In this document: positions 1-6,179 of the stretch, in pieces
Layout of the letters: each line of letters starts with the position of its first letter
Numbering within the stretch: the first letter of the stretch is position 1
Source of the DNA: an uncultured Bacteroidales bacterium
GTDB taxonomy: Bacteria > Bacteroidota > Bacteroidia > Bacteroidales > Muribaculaceae
Length of the DNA stretch: 6,179 nt
Assembly (NCBI GenBank): GCA_947175585.1
Contig: CAMWNL010000116.1
Location: 1 to 6,179 of the forward strand
Direction: 5' to 3'
Program-made: the position numbers and the translations under genes
The notes under the pieces: generated by a model
The model's database searches: none
What the model saw: only the letters and a program-made list of their open reading frames with translations
Told to the model about the DNA's origin: nothing

Positions 1-292
1 TGCGTTGACGGACGGCAGTGTGAACCATTGAGTTGAGCTGTTCAAGCTTCGATTTATCAGAAAAAACGACAGACGAGATATGTCGTCGGTCAATAATTCC
101 GTCTGAGCTAACTGAGAGCGGAGAAATCTCGGTTATCAGGCGATGTTTGATCTCCACATCAGAGTCCATGATTATTTTGGCTTCGGAGTCGCAGTCAAAA
201 ACTTCATAACCCATAACGCGCAGGACGTTACTGACCACAGATTTGCCGGCTCCGATTCCGCCGGTGATGGCAATAAGAGGTAGTCTGGTCAT
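1..292 (-). CDS. coaE: Dephospho-CoA kinase, partial (C-terminus beyond left edge)
   Basis: CoaE phosphorylates the ribose 3'-hydroxyl of dephospho-CoA with ATP, the last step of coenzyme A synthesis, in the cytoplasm. I translated 97 residues from the ATG at 292. They begin MTRLPLIAITGGIGAGKSVV, which contains the P-loop GGIGAGKS at residues 11-18. The DCD motif (33-35) followed by EAK matches the acceptor-substrate region of the family. GIIDRRHI (65-72), VVF.D (75-79) and LNSMVH (86-91) are further CoaE landmarks. The usual proline after that last histidine is threonine here. CoaE is normally about 200 residues, so roughly half is missing past the window edge. The start overlaps the stop of the upstream YbbR gene by ATGA (289-292), which suggests translational coupling and last position in the visible part of the nusB operon. 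The family call is secure; the rest of the gene is not visible. Confidence 0.93.
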   Translation of the reverse strand, partial: MTRLPLIAITGGIGAGKSVVSNVLRVMGYEVFDCDSEAKIIMDSDVEIKHRLITEISPLSVSSDGIIDRRHISSVVFSDKSKLEQLNSMVHTAVRQR

Positions 293-1269
293 CGGCGTTC
301 AATTATATATTCGGCAGAGTCGGCAGTCAGATGAACGTTCTGTAGTTCGGACGGCACATCGCGCAGACGTAGTTTTATTTTATTGGATCGCGAGGAAATA
401 GTGCTGTAATCAGCGAGCACTCTGAAGTGAGGGTCGCTGTTGGTGTAAAGACTCATCGGCACCATATAGCAGACTTCGGTCTGAGCCGGGAATGTAATGA
501 GTTTTACGCCGGCAGGCACATTGACCGGTTCGATGACGACTTTACGGGTTTTACTGATAAGCGGTTCGACATTGAATGTCACATCGACGCTGTCAGGGAT
601 TACGCGAGAGTTAGATGGAGCGACAAGACGCACCCGTGTCGTGGTCGGGCGGTTAAGATCTGTCAGTCGGATAGGTTCTGTCGATATGGAATTGATGTTT
701 GAGGGGATGCGCCCGGTGGAGTATAGCAGTGTTGTGTCAACTGATAGAGTGGGGCGTCCGGCTATGGTCGACTGCGGACCGGCAGAGACCTGATAGTCGA
801 TTTTAATCGGCATGGATATGCCTTTACGGGTAGTGAAAGCGAGATTGATCGAGTCAGGTGATGCGACAAGAATCGCGGCGCCTCCATAAGCGGCACGTGC
901 GATAGCTTTGACATCTGTGCTTCCCAGCAGTATCGAATTCCGGTTACGGTAGACCCGGAAGTCAATGTCGAATGACGGAGGATTGCCCATCGACTGTTTC
1001 AGCACCTGAGTGCCCTTGGCTCTCAGGCTGACACTGATCGTCGAAGGCGGAGTTGAGATGACTGTCACCGAATCAGGGACATGGGTGAGTCTGACCGGCA
1101 TACGCACATCAAACTGGTCCTCCTCATTGAGCGACATGATGCACCAAAGTATGGTCGATATACCCAGAAAAATACAAAAGACAAGGATGTCTCGCCCACG
1201 TTGTGAGTGATAAACATCCTTGACTTTATTAATAAGGTATTTTAATTTCTTGAAATCAGGCCGTAGCAT
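289..1269 (-). CDS. YbbR-domain membrane-anchored protein
   Basis: This 326-residue protein has a basic N-terminus (residues 1-27, rich in K and R), one hydrophobic segment at about 28-47 and then a long beta-rich region. That layout predicts a single-pass inner-membrane anchor with an extracytoplasmic body. The body reads as about three YbbR-like units (roughly 54-145, 150-238 and 241-325), each with the recurring pattern of a 'P..V.V' strand followed by a strand ending in a polar turn. In Firmicutes, YbbR (CdaR) regulates the diadenylate cyclase CdaA. No cyclase gene is visible here, so that role is not implied. It lies 34 bases after yajC and overlaps coaE by four bases, the usual Bacteroidales arrangement. 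No in-frame ATG occurs between the yajC stop and the chosen start, so the start is well supported. No clear Shine-Dalgarno sequence precedes it. The specific function is unknown. Confidence 0.82.
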   Translation of the reverse strand: MLRPDFKKLKYLINKVKDVYHSQRGRDILVFCIFLGISTILWCIMSLNEEDQFDVRMPVRLTHVPDSVTVISTPPSTISVSLRAKGTQVLKQSMGNPPSFDIDFRVYRNRNSILLGSTDVKAIARAAYGGAAILVASPDSINLAFTTRKGISMPIKIDYQVSAGPQSTIAGRPTLSVDTTLLYSTGRIPSNINSISTEPIRLTDLNRPTTTRVRLVAPSNSRVIPDSVDVTFNVEPLISKTRKVVIEPVNVPAGVKLITFPAQTEVCYMVPMSLYTNSDPHFRVLADYSTISSRSNKIKLRLRDVPSELQNVHLTADSAEYIIERR

Positions 1270-1303
1270 CGGTGAGAGGAAAGCGCGATGGCGAAAAGTG
1301 GAC

Positions 1304-1642
1304 TTATTTGTTAGCGTTATTATCCTGTGCGGCTACGTTGGCATCAGAAGCGGAAGGATAGACAGAACCTTTGTCAACGCGTATACGTACACTGTCAGCC
1401 ACCTCGATGAGGAAGTAAGTGTCGTTGATCTCACGGATTTTTCCGAAGATGCCGCCGGCGGTTACAACGCTGTCTCCTTTAGAAAGGCCTTCGCGGAATT
1501 TACGTATTTCTTTCTGACGCTTCTGCTGAGGACGTATCATAAAGAAATAGAAGATGGCGATAAGAGCGACAATCATCAGGATGCTCGAAAAACCACCGCC
1601 CTGAGCCGGTGCTTGCTGAAGTAAAATTGTGTTGTAAAGCAT
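1304..1642 (-). CDS. yajC: Preprotein translocase subunit YajC
   Basis: YajC is a small accessory membrane protein that associates with SecDF next to the SecYEG channel. This 112-residue protein is of ordinary family length. A short, mostly uncharged N-terminus with a glycine run (15-17) leads into one transmembrane helix at about 18-36. The family signature follows directly: FFMIRPQQKRQKE at 33-45, then a soluble domain with LSKGDSVVTAGGIFGKI (53-69), an EVAD stretch (80-83) and a closing strand IRVDKGSV (87-94). The C-terminal tail (95-112) is low-complexity, rich in A, N and D. The gene sits 24 bases after nusB and 34 bases before the YbbR gene, so it is probably co-transcribed with both. 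secDF is not in the window. The sequence before the ATG is A/T-rich with no Shine-Dalgarno motif. Confidence 0.96.
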   Translation of the reverse strand: MLYNTILLQQAPAQGGGFSSILMIVALIAIFYFFMIRPQQKRQKEIRKFREGLSKGDSVVTAGGIFGKIREINDTYFLIEVADSVRIRVDKGSVYPSASDANVAAQDNNANK

Positions 1643-1666
1643 GGGGTTATTTTTATTAAGGGTTAA

Positions 1667-3094
1667 TCAATTTTTGGAAATAATGCCTTCTTCGTTGAGA
1701 TAGCGCACGATGGAGAATAGAATACCGTTGATAAACTGACCGCTGCGCGCCGTGCTGTAGCTGTTGGCTATTTCAATGTATTCGTTCATAGTCACCGGTA
1801 CAGGGATTGCAGGATAATTGATAAGTTCGGCAATAGCCGCAATCATCACAACGATATCCATAAACGCGAGACGCTCCGGATCCCACTGAGAGGCGTTGAT
1901 GAAACGGTCGATATATGAGCGGTATGTCTCGCGGTTCTCAACAGCATATCGGAAGAGATCAGGACCGAAGTCTTCGTCTTCGCCATCTTTATACTGAGGA
2001 AGGAAATTGACATCAGCGTCAGGTGAAGCCGCAAACTGCTTGATAGTCTTGAGAACGAATGTGCCCATGATGGGTATATCGTCGTTCCAGAAAATTGATT
2101 TGGTCTCAAGTGTTTCTGCAAGATCATCGGAAGGCAGGATGATTGTGCGCATGACGTTTCGCCAGAATTCACAGTCGGCAGTATAGTCATCGGCTGCAGC
2201 ATCCATGTAGTTCTGATAGATTTCAGATTCAAGGATGCGGTCGAGTAAAGACTTGATGAGTGAGGGATCATCGGCCCATGTCACGGGATGTTCCTCAAGA
2301 TAAGACTTCAGCTGTTCGTTATTTTCGAGACGGGCAATGAAGCGGTTGTCGATAAAACGGGTGTTGGGATTGAGGTCTTCGTGAGTGGCGAGGAACTTGG
2401 TCTTGGCACTGTCAAGGCGCAGAGCTTGCTCGCGGGTAATCTCCATCATCAGCACAAACAGGCTGAAGTATAATTCATACGCTTTGTCGAGTGACACTTT
2501 CAGTTCGCGACCTGCATTGACATAGGTCATGCGTGAGTCCTGATATGATGTCAGGGTATCAGAGAACTGCTTTACTCCGGCATTGAAACCTGCGATGGTG
2601 AACGAGTCGTTCTGTCGGAGGAGCTCTACGACCTGCTGATCTTTTGCAATTATTGTATTGACCACAGTCAGCCAGAAGCGGACATCATCAGCCAAAGTCG
2701 GAGACTTGATCTTTTTATAATCGCGATAGGCTACAGATTTTAGAATCTGGTCGGCGAGTTGCTGGAGCACAGGGTCAAATTCCTCGACAGTAGCTCCGCC
2801 TCGGAGAATAATGGCCTTGACTGTATCATTATCAAAGAGCGCCTTGCCAACTCTGTTTTTAGAAATCAGACGGTCGATGTCGAGTTTGGGAGACTGCGAT
2901 CCGTTGTGGCGTTTGAAGCGTATGCCTGAAAGCTGTAAGGTGAGAAATAGCAAATCAAGATAAACCGCATAAGCATACTTTTTATCCTTAGACGTGGTTT
3001 CTGGAGCTGCGTCGATCTTGAACTCGCTACGGGTGAGCAGATATGAATAGAGCATCTGCACTACTTTAATTCTTATAAGAATGCGATTTACCAT
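1667..3094 (-). CDS. nusB: Transcription antitermination protein NusB, long Bacteroidales form
   Basis: NusB binds boxA RNA with NusE (S10) and takes part in antitermination and rRNA operon transcription. The C-terminal part (about 404-470) matches the end of classical NusB: a W..ER....DIV helix, AIAELINYP.IPVPVTMNEYIEIANSYS, then GQFINGIL. The first helix, RILIRIKVVQMLYSYLLT (4-21), resembles the NusB N-terminal 'R....A.Q.LY' helix. Classical NusB is about 140 residues; this one has 475, so some 300 extra residues separate the two recognisable parts. From memory, extended NusB proteins are usual in Bacteroidota, so length alone is not an anomaly. The extra region holds an internal duplication (about 41-160 and 205-330) and an acidic loop, DGEDEDFGPD, at 370-379. 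It is the first gene of the nusB-yajC-ybbR-coaE operon, and a promoter lies just upstream. The start places the conserved VNRILIRIK at the N-terminus. RNA binding through the extra region is untested. Confidence 0.9.
   Translation of the reverse strand: MVNRILIRIKVVQMLYSYLLTRSEFKIDAAPETTSKDKKYAYAVYLDLLFLTLQLSGIRFKRHNGSQSPKLDIDRLISKNRVGKALFDNDTVKAIILRGGATVEEFDPVLQQLADQILKSVAYRDYKKIKSPTLADDVRFWLTVVNTIIAKDQQVVELLRQNDSFTIAGFNAGVKQFSDTLTSYQDSRMTYVNAGRELKVSLDKAYELYFSLFVLMMEITREQALRLDSAKTKFLATHEDLNPNTRFIDNRFIARLENNEQLKSYLEEHPVTWADDPSLIKSLLDRILESEIYQNYMDAAADDYTADCEFWRNVMRTIILPSDDLAETLETKSIFWNDDIPIMGTFVLKTIKQFAASPDADVNFLPQYKDGEDEDFGPDLFRYAVENRETYRSYIDRFINASQWDPERLAFMDIVVMIAAIAELINYPAIPVPVTMNEYIEIANSYSTARSGQFINGILFSIVRYLNEEGIISKN
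2105..2974 (-). repeat. Two diverged tandem units inside NusB (protein-level repeat)
   Basis: Unit 1 is residues about 41-160 (bases 2615-2974) and unit 2 is about 205-330 (bases 2105-2482). The same landmarks occur in the same order in both: AYxxY (41-45 and 205-209), IDxxxI-like (73-77 and 248-253), ILxSxxYxxY (117-126 and 287-296), a D..FW motif (137-141 and 307-311) and TII (147-149 and 317-319). Residues 113-160 and 283-330 align without a gap at an offset of 170, and I count 16 identities in 48 positions. The repeat is not visible as DNA identity, so the duplication would be old. Confidence 0.6.
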
Positions 3095-3128
3095 ATTAGC
3101 TTATAAATGTGCGATAGTTTTAACGGTG

Positions 3129-3160
3129 CAAAAGTACGAATTTAATGTTTATCCAACAAA
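3129..3160 (-). promoter_or_regulatory. Bacteroidota-type promoter for the nusB operon
   Basis: Read on the minus strand, TACTTTTG (3129-3136) matches the Bacteroidota -7 consensus TAnnTTTG exactly. A TTTG (3157-3160) lies 20 bases upstream, close to the spacing expected for the -33 element. The -7 box is about 35 bases before the nusB ATG, which leaves a short leader. It sits downstream of the terminator of the preceding gene, as expected for a new transcription unit. No transcript data are available, so the start site is inferred. Confidence 0.72.
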
Positions 3161-3200
3161 AAAAGTTCACATAGGGTTTGTAATAAAACCGGCTCTTGGC

Positions 3201-3238
3201 ATAAAAAATAAGGTGCGACGCAATTTTACGCCGCACCT
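3201..3238 (-). terminator. Intrinsic terminator after the exported-protein gene
   Basis: The arms at 3211-3220 and 3229-3238 form a GC-rich stem: seven outer pairs (AGGTGCG with CGCACCT), one A-C mismatch, then two more pairs around an eight-base loop. On the minus strand the hairpin is followed directly by TTATTTTTTAT (3200-3210). This polarity fits termination of the gene ending at 3269, about 30 bases upstream. It separates that gene from the nusB operon. Confidence 0.85.
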
Positions 3239-3268
3239 ATAATTTGTATGGGGATTTGCTAACCTTAA

Positions 3269-5479
3269 TTAGCGAACAATCATCTTAGAGATTGAAGTGC
3301 CCTGCTTCTTGATTACGATAGAACCTGCAGCAGGCTGGTTAACGCGGATACCCTGGAGGTTGTAGTATTCAACAGGAGCGTTTTCGTTGTCAACAGTGAT
3401 GTCGTTGACGCCGGCTTCATTGGGTACCCATTCCAAAGCCGGAAGGCCGAGGATAGTAGAAGTTTCGCTATAGCCTGTCCAAGACTTAACTTCAGCGATA
3501 GCTTCAGTATCGGTTGCAGAAGCTACAGTAACTTCTTCGTCACCGATCGCGATGTCAGCTGCGAGAGCTTCGTCAGCGCCTGTATTGAATGCGATAACCT
3601 GATAGCCCATGTATTCGGGAGCTTTGTTTGTGCCCATAACGAGGTAGGGAGTAACTGATTCGTCAGAAGCTTTGACTGTGCCGGCTACATATACGCGTTC
3701 GAGGTTTATGTTGTTGCTTGCGCGACCGATAAGACCTGCAGGGTACTTGCTACCTTCAACGTTAACGTTAGCGAAGCAGTTGGTCATAGTCACTTCGTTG
3801 CCTGTAGTACCGAACATACCGCCGGTGTAACCGCCTGTGCCGATTACAGTACCTGTAACGAATACATTGTCAAGAATAAGAGCTGCAGCAGTAGAGTGAC
3901 CTGCATAAGCACCGAGGATACCTGCGCCGTGGTCAGTCACACATGTTGCGTTAACAACACCGAGGTTGCTGATTTCGCCTGAAGCAACACCGAACAATGA
4001 AGTACAGTAGTAGAAGTCTGTTTCAGCAACGTTAGCGAAAGGAACGTTTTCGGGAGCGAAGTTAGTGATGATGTGGTTCTTGCCATCATAGTGGATTATA
4101 GCACTGTACACACCGTTGTAGCCGGAGATAGCGTGGAACTCTTTAACGCCTTCCATGTCGATGTCGGCTGTCTGAGCAAACCATACATGGCCGCCTGCGT
4201 TGTTAACAACGCGATAAGCATTGCAGAGGTCTTCAGCAGTTGCAATCTGATAGGGATTTTCTTCAGTACCGTCACCTACGAAATCAGGAAGTTCAACAGT
4301 TACATCTTCTTTTGTCAACTTAACCATAGCGGCGTATGCGCCGGGGATTGTACCGGAAGCATCATCTTTAGAGCCTGTGCAGACATACATGTAAATGTTT
4401 ACGGTGTTTTCGTCTACTACTTCAGCATTGACGTTACCCATACCGTAAGCGTTAGTATAGTCAGAACCCATCCAAGATGCTACACATTCGCCTGACTCAA
4501 GGTCAAAGATACCGAAAGTCATTACGCCTTTCCAATTTGTAAGATAATCGGGTACTGTTGCATCAACATAGTTACGAACGATGTATTTCTTTCCATCAAG
4601 TTCGAATGTTGCAGAGAGATTGTACTGACGGTTGCCATAGCCAGTGAGAGTTTCAGCACCTGCGATGAGTGTGCCATCTGTAACGGTTGCAGAACCGAGT
4701 GCACCTGTCGGAAGATAGAATTCCTGTTCAGGAGTAGCGCTGGCGAGAATTTCGTCTACAGTCAGGTATTTTGCTGACGGCACGTTCAAACCGTTGCTTG
4801 CAAGGCCTTCTACTGTATATGATTTAGCTGTAAGTGAAGTTACTTTAGTGCCATCACCTTTGAAATGGAACATGATAACATTGTCAGAAGAGGCTGTAGT
4901 GGCATAACCAATGCCGCCTTTTTCGCTGTTAACGTCACCAACAATATGACCGATTATATCAAGACGACCGTGAGATCCGAGTTCTGCAAGAGGTGTAGAG
5001 AGATCAACGTCGGTGATAGTTCCGTCGGCAGCGATAACGCCCCAATATTGGAGTGATTTGTCAGCGTTGATAAAGCAGTAGTCATAGATTACGTTGCCTG
5101 CATCGTCGGTGGTAACGGCTGTACCATTCCATTTTGTGCCTTCAACGGTTTCATTACCATTCCAATCTGTAACAGTAACGGCCGGAAGTTGTGCATAGGT
5201 TGTCATTGCAGAGCCGTCCCAAGCTACGATAGCGTTTGCCTTATGGTCGTTCATAAGAACTTTGCCGTCCTTACCGACAGCGAAACGGCAAACGGTTTTT
5301 CCTCCGTTATCAGTAGCTGTGGGCTTACCCCAGCCTCCGTCGGGACCTTCGATAGGATTTGATACGCCATCTTTAACGACGTTGGCCCATACTGTTTCAA
5401 CAGTAAACTGAGCAGAAGCAGAAGCAATCATTGGCATAGCGAGAGCCGAGATTGCTAAAGTGCGTAAAGTTTTTTTCAT
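3269..5479 (-). CDS. Exported protein with GLUG/beta-helix-like region and putative sorting tail
   Basis: I do not recognise a named family for this 736-residue protein. A signal peptide is clear: MKK, a hydrophobic core, then ASA-Q with likely signal peptidase I cleavage after residue 23. There is no lipobox cysteine. Residues about 25-395 are beta-rich, with repeated 'DG/DAGNV' turns (for example 69-73 and 125-130) that suggest propeller-like blades, a weak inference. GDGTEENPYQIATAEDL (402-418) is a typical lead-in to GLUG or right-handed beta-helix domains. Residues about 494-600 follow with recurring 'LFG..SG.I.NLGV', 'GG.FG' and 'AGLIGRA' turns. The end, GVNDI (690-694) and YYNLQGIRV (705-713) through a basic strand to IVR, resembles Bacteroidales T9SS type A sorting domains. 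The protein is therefore probably surface-exposed or secreted. It has its own promoter and terminator. Its codons favour GCT, GTT, ACT and AAC more than its neighbours do, which may reflect high expression. Substrate and role are unknown. Confidence 0.88.
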   Translation of the reverse strand: MKKTLRTLAISALAMPMIASASAQFTVETVWANVVKDGVSNPIEGPDGGWGKPTATDNGGKTVCRFAVGKDGKVLMNDHKANAIVAWDGSAMTTYAQLPAVTVTDWNGNETVEGTKWNGTAVTTDDAGNVIYDYCFINADKSLQYWGVIAADGTITDVDLSTPLAELGSHGRLDIIGHIVGDVNSEKGGIGYATTASSDNVIMFHFKGDGTKVTSLTAKSYTVEGLASNGLNVPSAKYLTVDEILASATPEQEFYLPTGALGSATVTDGTLIAGAETLTGYGNRQYNLSATFELDGKKYIVRNYVDATVPDYLTNWKGVMTFGIFDLESGECVASWMGSDYTNAYGMGNVNAEVVDENTVNIYMYVCTGSKDDASGTIPGAYAAMVKLTKEDVTVELPDFVGDGTEENPYQIATAEDLCNAYRVVNNAGGHVWFAQTADIDMEGVKEFHAISGYNGVYSAIIHYDGKNHIITNFAPENVPFANVAETDFYYCTSLFGVASGEISNLGVVNATCVTDHGAGILGAYAGHSTAAALILDNVFVTGTVIGTGGYTGGMFGTTGNEVTMTNCFANVNVEGSKYPAGLIGRASNNINLERVYVAGTVKASDESVTPYLVMGTNKAPEYMGYQVIAFNTGADEALAADIAIGDEEVTVASATDTEAIAEVKSWTGYSETSTILGLPALEWVPNEAGVNDITVDNENAPVEYYNLQGIRVNQPAAGSIVIKKQGTSISKMIVR

Positions 5480-5514
5480 GAATTATTATTTATTTGGTTA
5501 AAAAATTGTGTGTG

Positions 5515-5522
5515 CAAATATA
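5515..5522 (-). promoter_or_regulatory. Promoter -7 element for the exported-protein gene
   Basis: On the minus strand TATATTTG matches the Bacteroidota -7 consensus TAnnTTTG, and GCACAC follows it. It ends 35 bases before the ATG at 5479, the same geometry as the nusB promoter. I see no convincing TTTG -33 element at 19-21 bases upstream; CTTG (5550-5553) is too far away. The leader is A/T-rich with no Shine-Dalgarno motif. Confidence 0.62.
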
Positions 5523-5556
5523 CTCAGTAAATTTGAAATAATCTCGTTTCAAGAGC

Positions 5557-5594
5557 AAAAAAATGCATAGGTCAGTATAAATTTGACCTATGCA
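5557..5594 (-). terminator. Intrinsic terminator after thiL
   Basis: A perfect 11-base inverted repeat (TGCATAGGTCA at 5564-5574, TGACCTATGCA at 5584-5594) encloses a nine-base loop. On the minus strand it is followed by seven T residues (5557-5563). It begins 24 bases after the thiL stop codon and has the polarity needed to end that transcript. The plus strand has no comparable T-tract after the hairpin, so it works best for the minus strand. Confidence 0.88.
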
Positions 5595-5618
5595 CATTAA
5601 TTATATTATAAACGATTA

Positions 5619-6179
5619 TTATTCGGCTTCAACGGCGGCTTCGTCAGCTGCCAAGGGATTCCATCCCTGAGCACGCAGTGGGATCTCGGCATCATCGCGT
5701 GTAATCATGGCGCAACCGAGTTCAGGCTTGGTGATGTAACCGATTACGCGTATCCCCGGAAGGTCTTTAACCTTCTCGTGGTCGGTAAGAGGCACTGTGA
5801 AAAGCAGTTCATAGTCCTCGCCTCCGTTCAGGGCTGCGGTCACAAGGTTCATGTTGAGTTCTTCTGCCATCATCGCTGTCTGATAGTCGATGGGTATACG
5901 GTCTTCGTATACTCTGCATCCGCAGTTGCTCGCCTTGCAGATATGCAGCAGTTCGGATGAAAGACCGTCGCTGACGTCCATCATAGATGTCGGTTTGATA
6001 CCGGCTTTCGCGAGTTCGGCAACGATGTCTTTACGGGCTTCGGGTTTCAGCTGTCGCTCGATGATATATTCTTTACCGCCAAATTCGGGCACGAAATCTT
6101 TTTGTCCGGCAGCAGCGATTTTCTCGCGTTCGAGCAGTTGCAGTCCCATGTAAGCGGCGCCGAGGTCACCGCTGACACA
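5619..6179 (-). CDS. thiL: Thiamine-monophosphate kinase, partial (N-terminus beyond right edge)
   Basis: ThiL uses ATP to convert thiamine monophosphate to thiamine diphosphate, the active cofactor, in the cytoplasm. The reading frame stays open to the right edge, giving 186 visible residues that begin CVSGDLGAAYMGLQLLEREK. The ATG at 6149 is therefore the internal methionine of this conserved stretch and not the real start. The remaining landmarks are MMDVSDGLSSELLHIC (visible residues 66-81), the conserved metal/nucleotide-binding segment of the family, and GGEDYELLFT (119-128). ThiL proteins are about 320-350 residues, so roughly the first 150, including the N-terminal ATP/Mg-binding part, lie outside the window. 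The C-terminus carries a short acidic tail, ADEAAVEAE. A strong terminator follows the stop, so the gene ends its transcription unit and is not joined to the exported-protein gene. Confidence 0.94.
   Translation of the reverse strand, partial: CVSGDLGAAYMGLQLLEREKIAAAGQKDFVPEFGGKEYIIERQLKPEARKDIVAELAKAGIKPTSMMDVSDGLSSELLHICKASNCGCRVYEDRIPIDYQTAMMAEELNMNLVTAALNGGEDYELLFTVPLTDHEKVKDLPGIRVIGYITKPELGCAMITRDDAEIPLRAQGWNPLAADEAAVEAE

Noticed and set aside
427..702. Open frames on the plus strand opposite the YbbR gene, and similar ones at 497-793, 1010-1210, 1220-1624, 2288-2473, 4073-4495, 4865-5056, 5778-5960 and 5890-6153
   Set aside because: They lie antisense to well-supported genes, show no family motifs, and have compositions expected from complementary codons.
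1846..2271. Alternative minus-strand frame of 141 codons inside nusB
   Set aside because: Nothing in it is recognisable, while the overlapping frame encodes the conserved NusB sequence. The same reasoning excludes 762-965 and 4522-4704.
1667..3094. NusB as a recent gene fusion or assembly artefact because of its 475 residues
   Set aside because: The frame is uninterrupted, codon use is uniform, and the two recognisable NusB parts sit at the two ends with diverged repeats between. From memory, long NusB proteins occur in other Bacteroidales.
3095..3268. Riboswitch or small RNA in the gap upstream of nusB
   Set aside because: The gap is accounted for by the terminator and promoter, and no additional stable structure or known motif is visible.
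5411..5479. Lipoprotein signal on the exported protein
   Set aside because: The signal peptide ends ASA-Q and has no cysteine in a lipobox position, so type I cleavage fits better.
5564..5594. Perfect 11-base inverted repeat as a mobile-element end, or a CRISPR or protein-binding repeat
   Set aside because: It occurs once, is followed by seven T residues on the minus strand and sits just after the thiL stop, so an intrinsic terminator explains it fully.
5619..6149. thiL as a short complete gene starting at the ATG at 6149
   Set aside because: The frame continues upstream to the window edge with conserved ThiL residues (CVSGDLGAAY), so the gene is truncated only by the window.

Overview
The window looks like chromosomal DNA from a member of the Bacteroidota, order Bacteroidales. 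A Muribaculaceae-like gut lineage is my best guess, but the sequence does not prove it. Four things support this: the gene order nusB-yajC-ybbR-coaE; an unusually long NusB; two promoters carrying the Bacteroidota -7 box TAnnTTTG; and a secreted protein that ends in a tail resembling type IX secretion (T9SS) sorting domains. Upstream of the starts I can check, the sequence is A/T-rich and lacks a clear Shine-Dalgarno motif, which is also usual for this phylum. All six genes lie on the minus strand, so transcription runs from high to low coordinates.

In transcription order, the right edge holds the last 186 codons of thiL (thiamine-monophosphate kinase). It is followed by a strong hairpin-plus-T-tract terminator (5557-5594). 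Next is an independent unit: a promoter with a -7 box at 5515-5522, a 736-residue exported protein of unknown function (3269-5479), and its own terminator (3201-3238). The exported protein has a signal peptide, an N-terminal region that may be propeller-like, a GLUG/beta-helix-like middle region and a putative C-terminal sorting tail.

A second clear promoter (-7 box at 3129-3136, -33 TTTG at 3157-3160) then starts the nusB-yajC-ybbR-coaE operon. Gaps are 24 and 34 bases, and ybbR and coaE overlap by ATGA. The operon combines transcription antitermination/rRNA synthesis (NusB), an accessory subunit of the Sec translocon (YajC), a membrane-anchored YbbR-domain protein and the last step of coenzyme A synthesis (CoaE, cut by the left edge). 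These are housekeeping functions grouped by conserved synteny, not one pathway.

I see no mobile element, CRISPR array, RNA gene or new multi-gene system. The most interesting signals are an internal duplication inside the 475-residue NusB and the unassigned exported protein. The non-coding stretches are short (139 and 174 bases) and are largely accounted for by the terminators and promoters.
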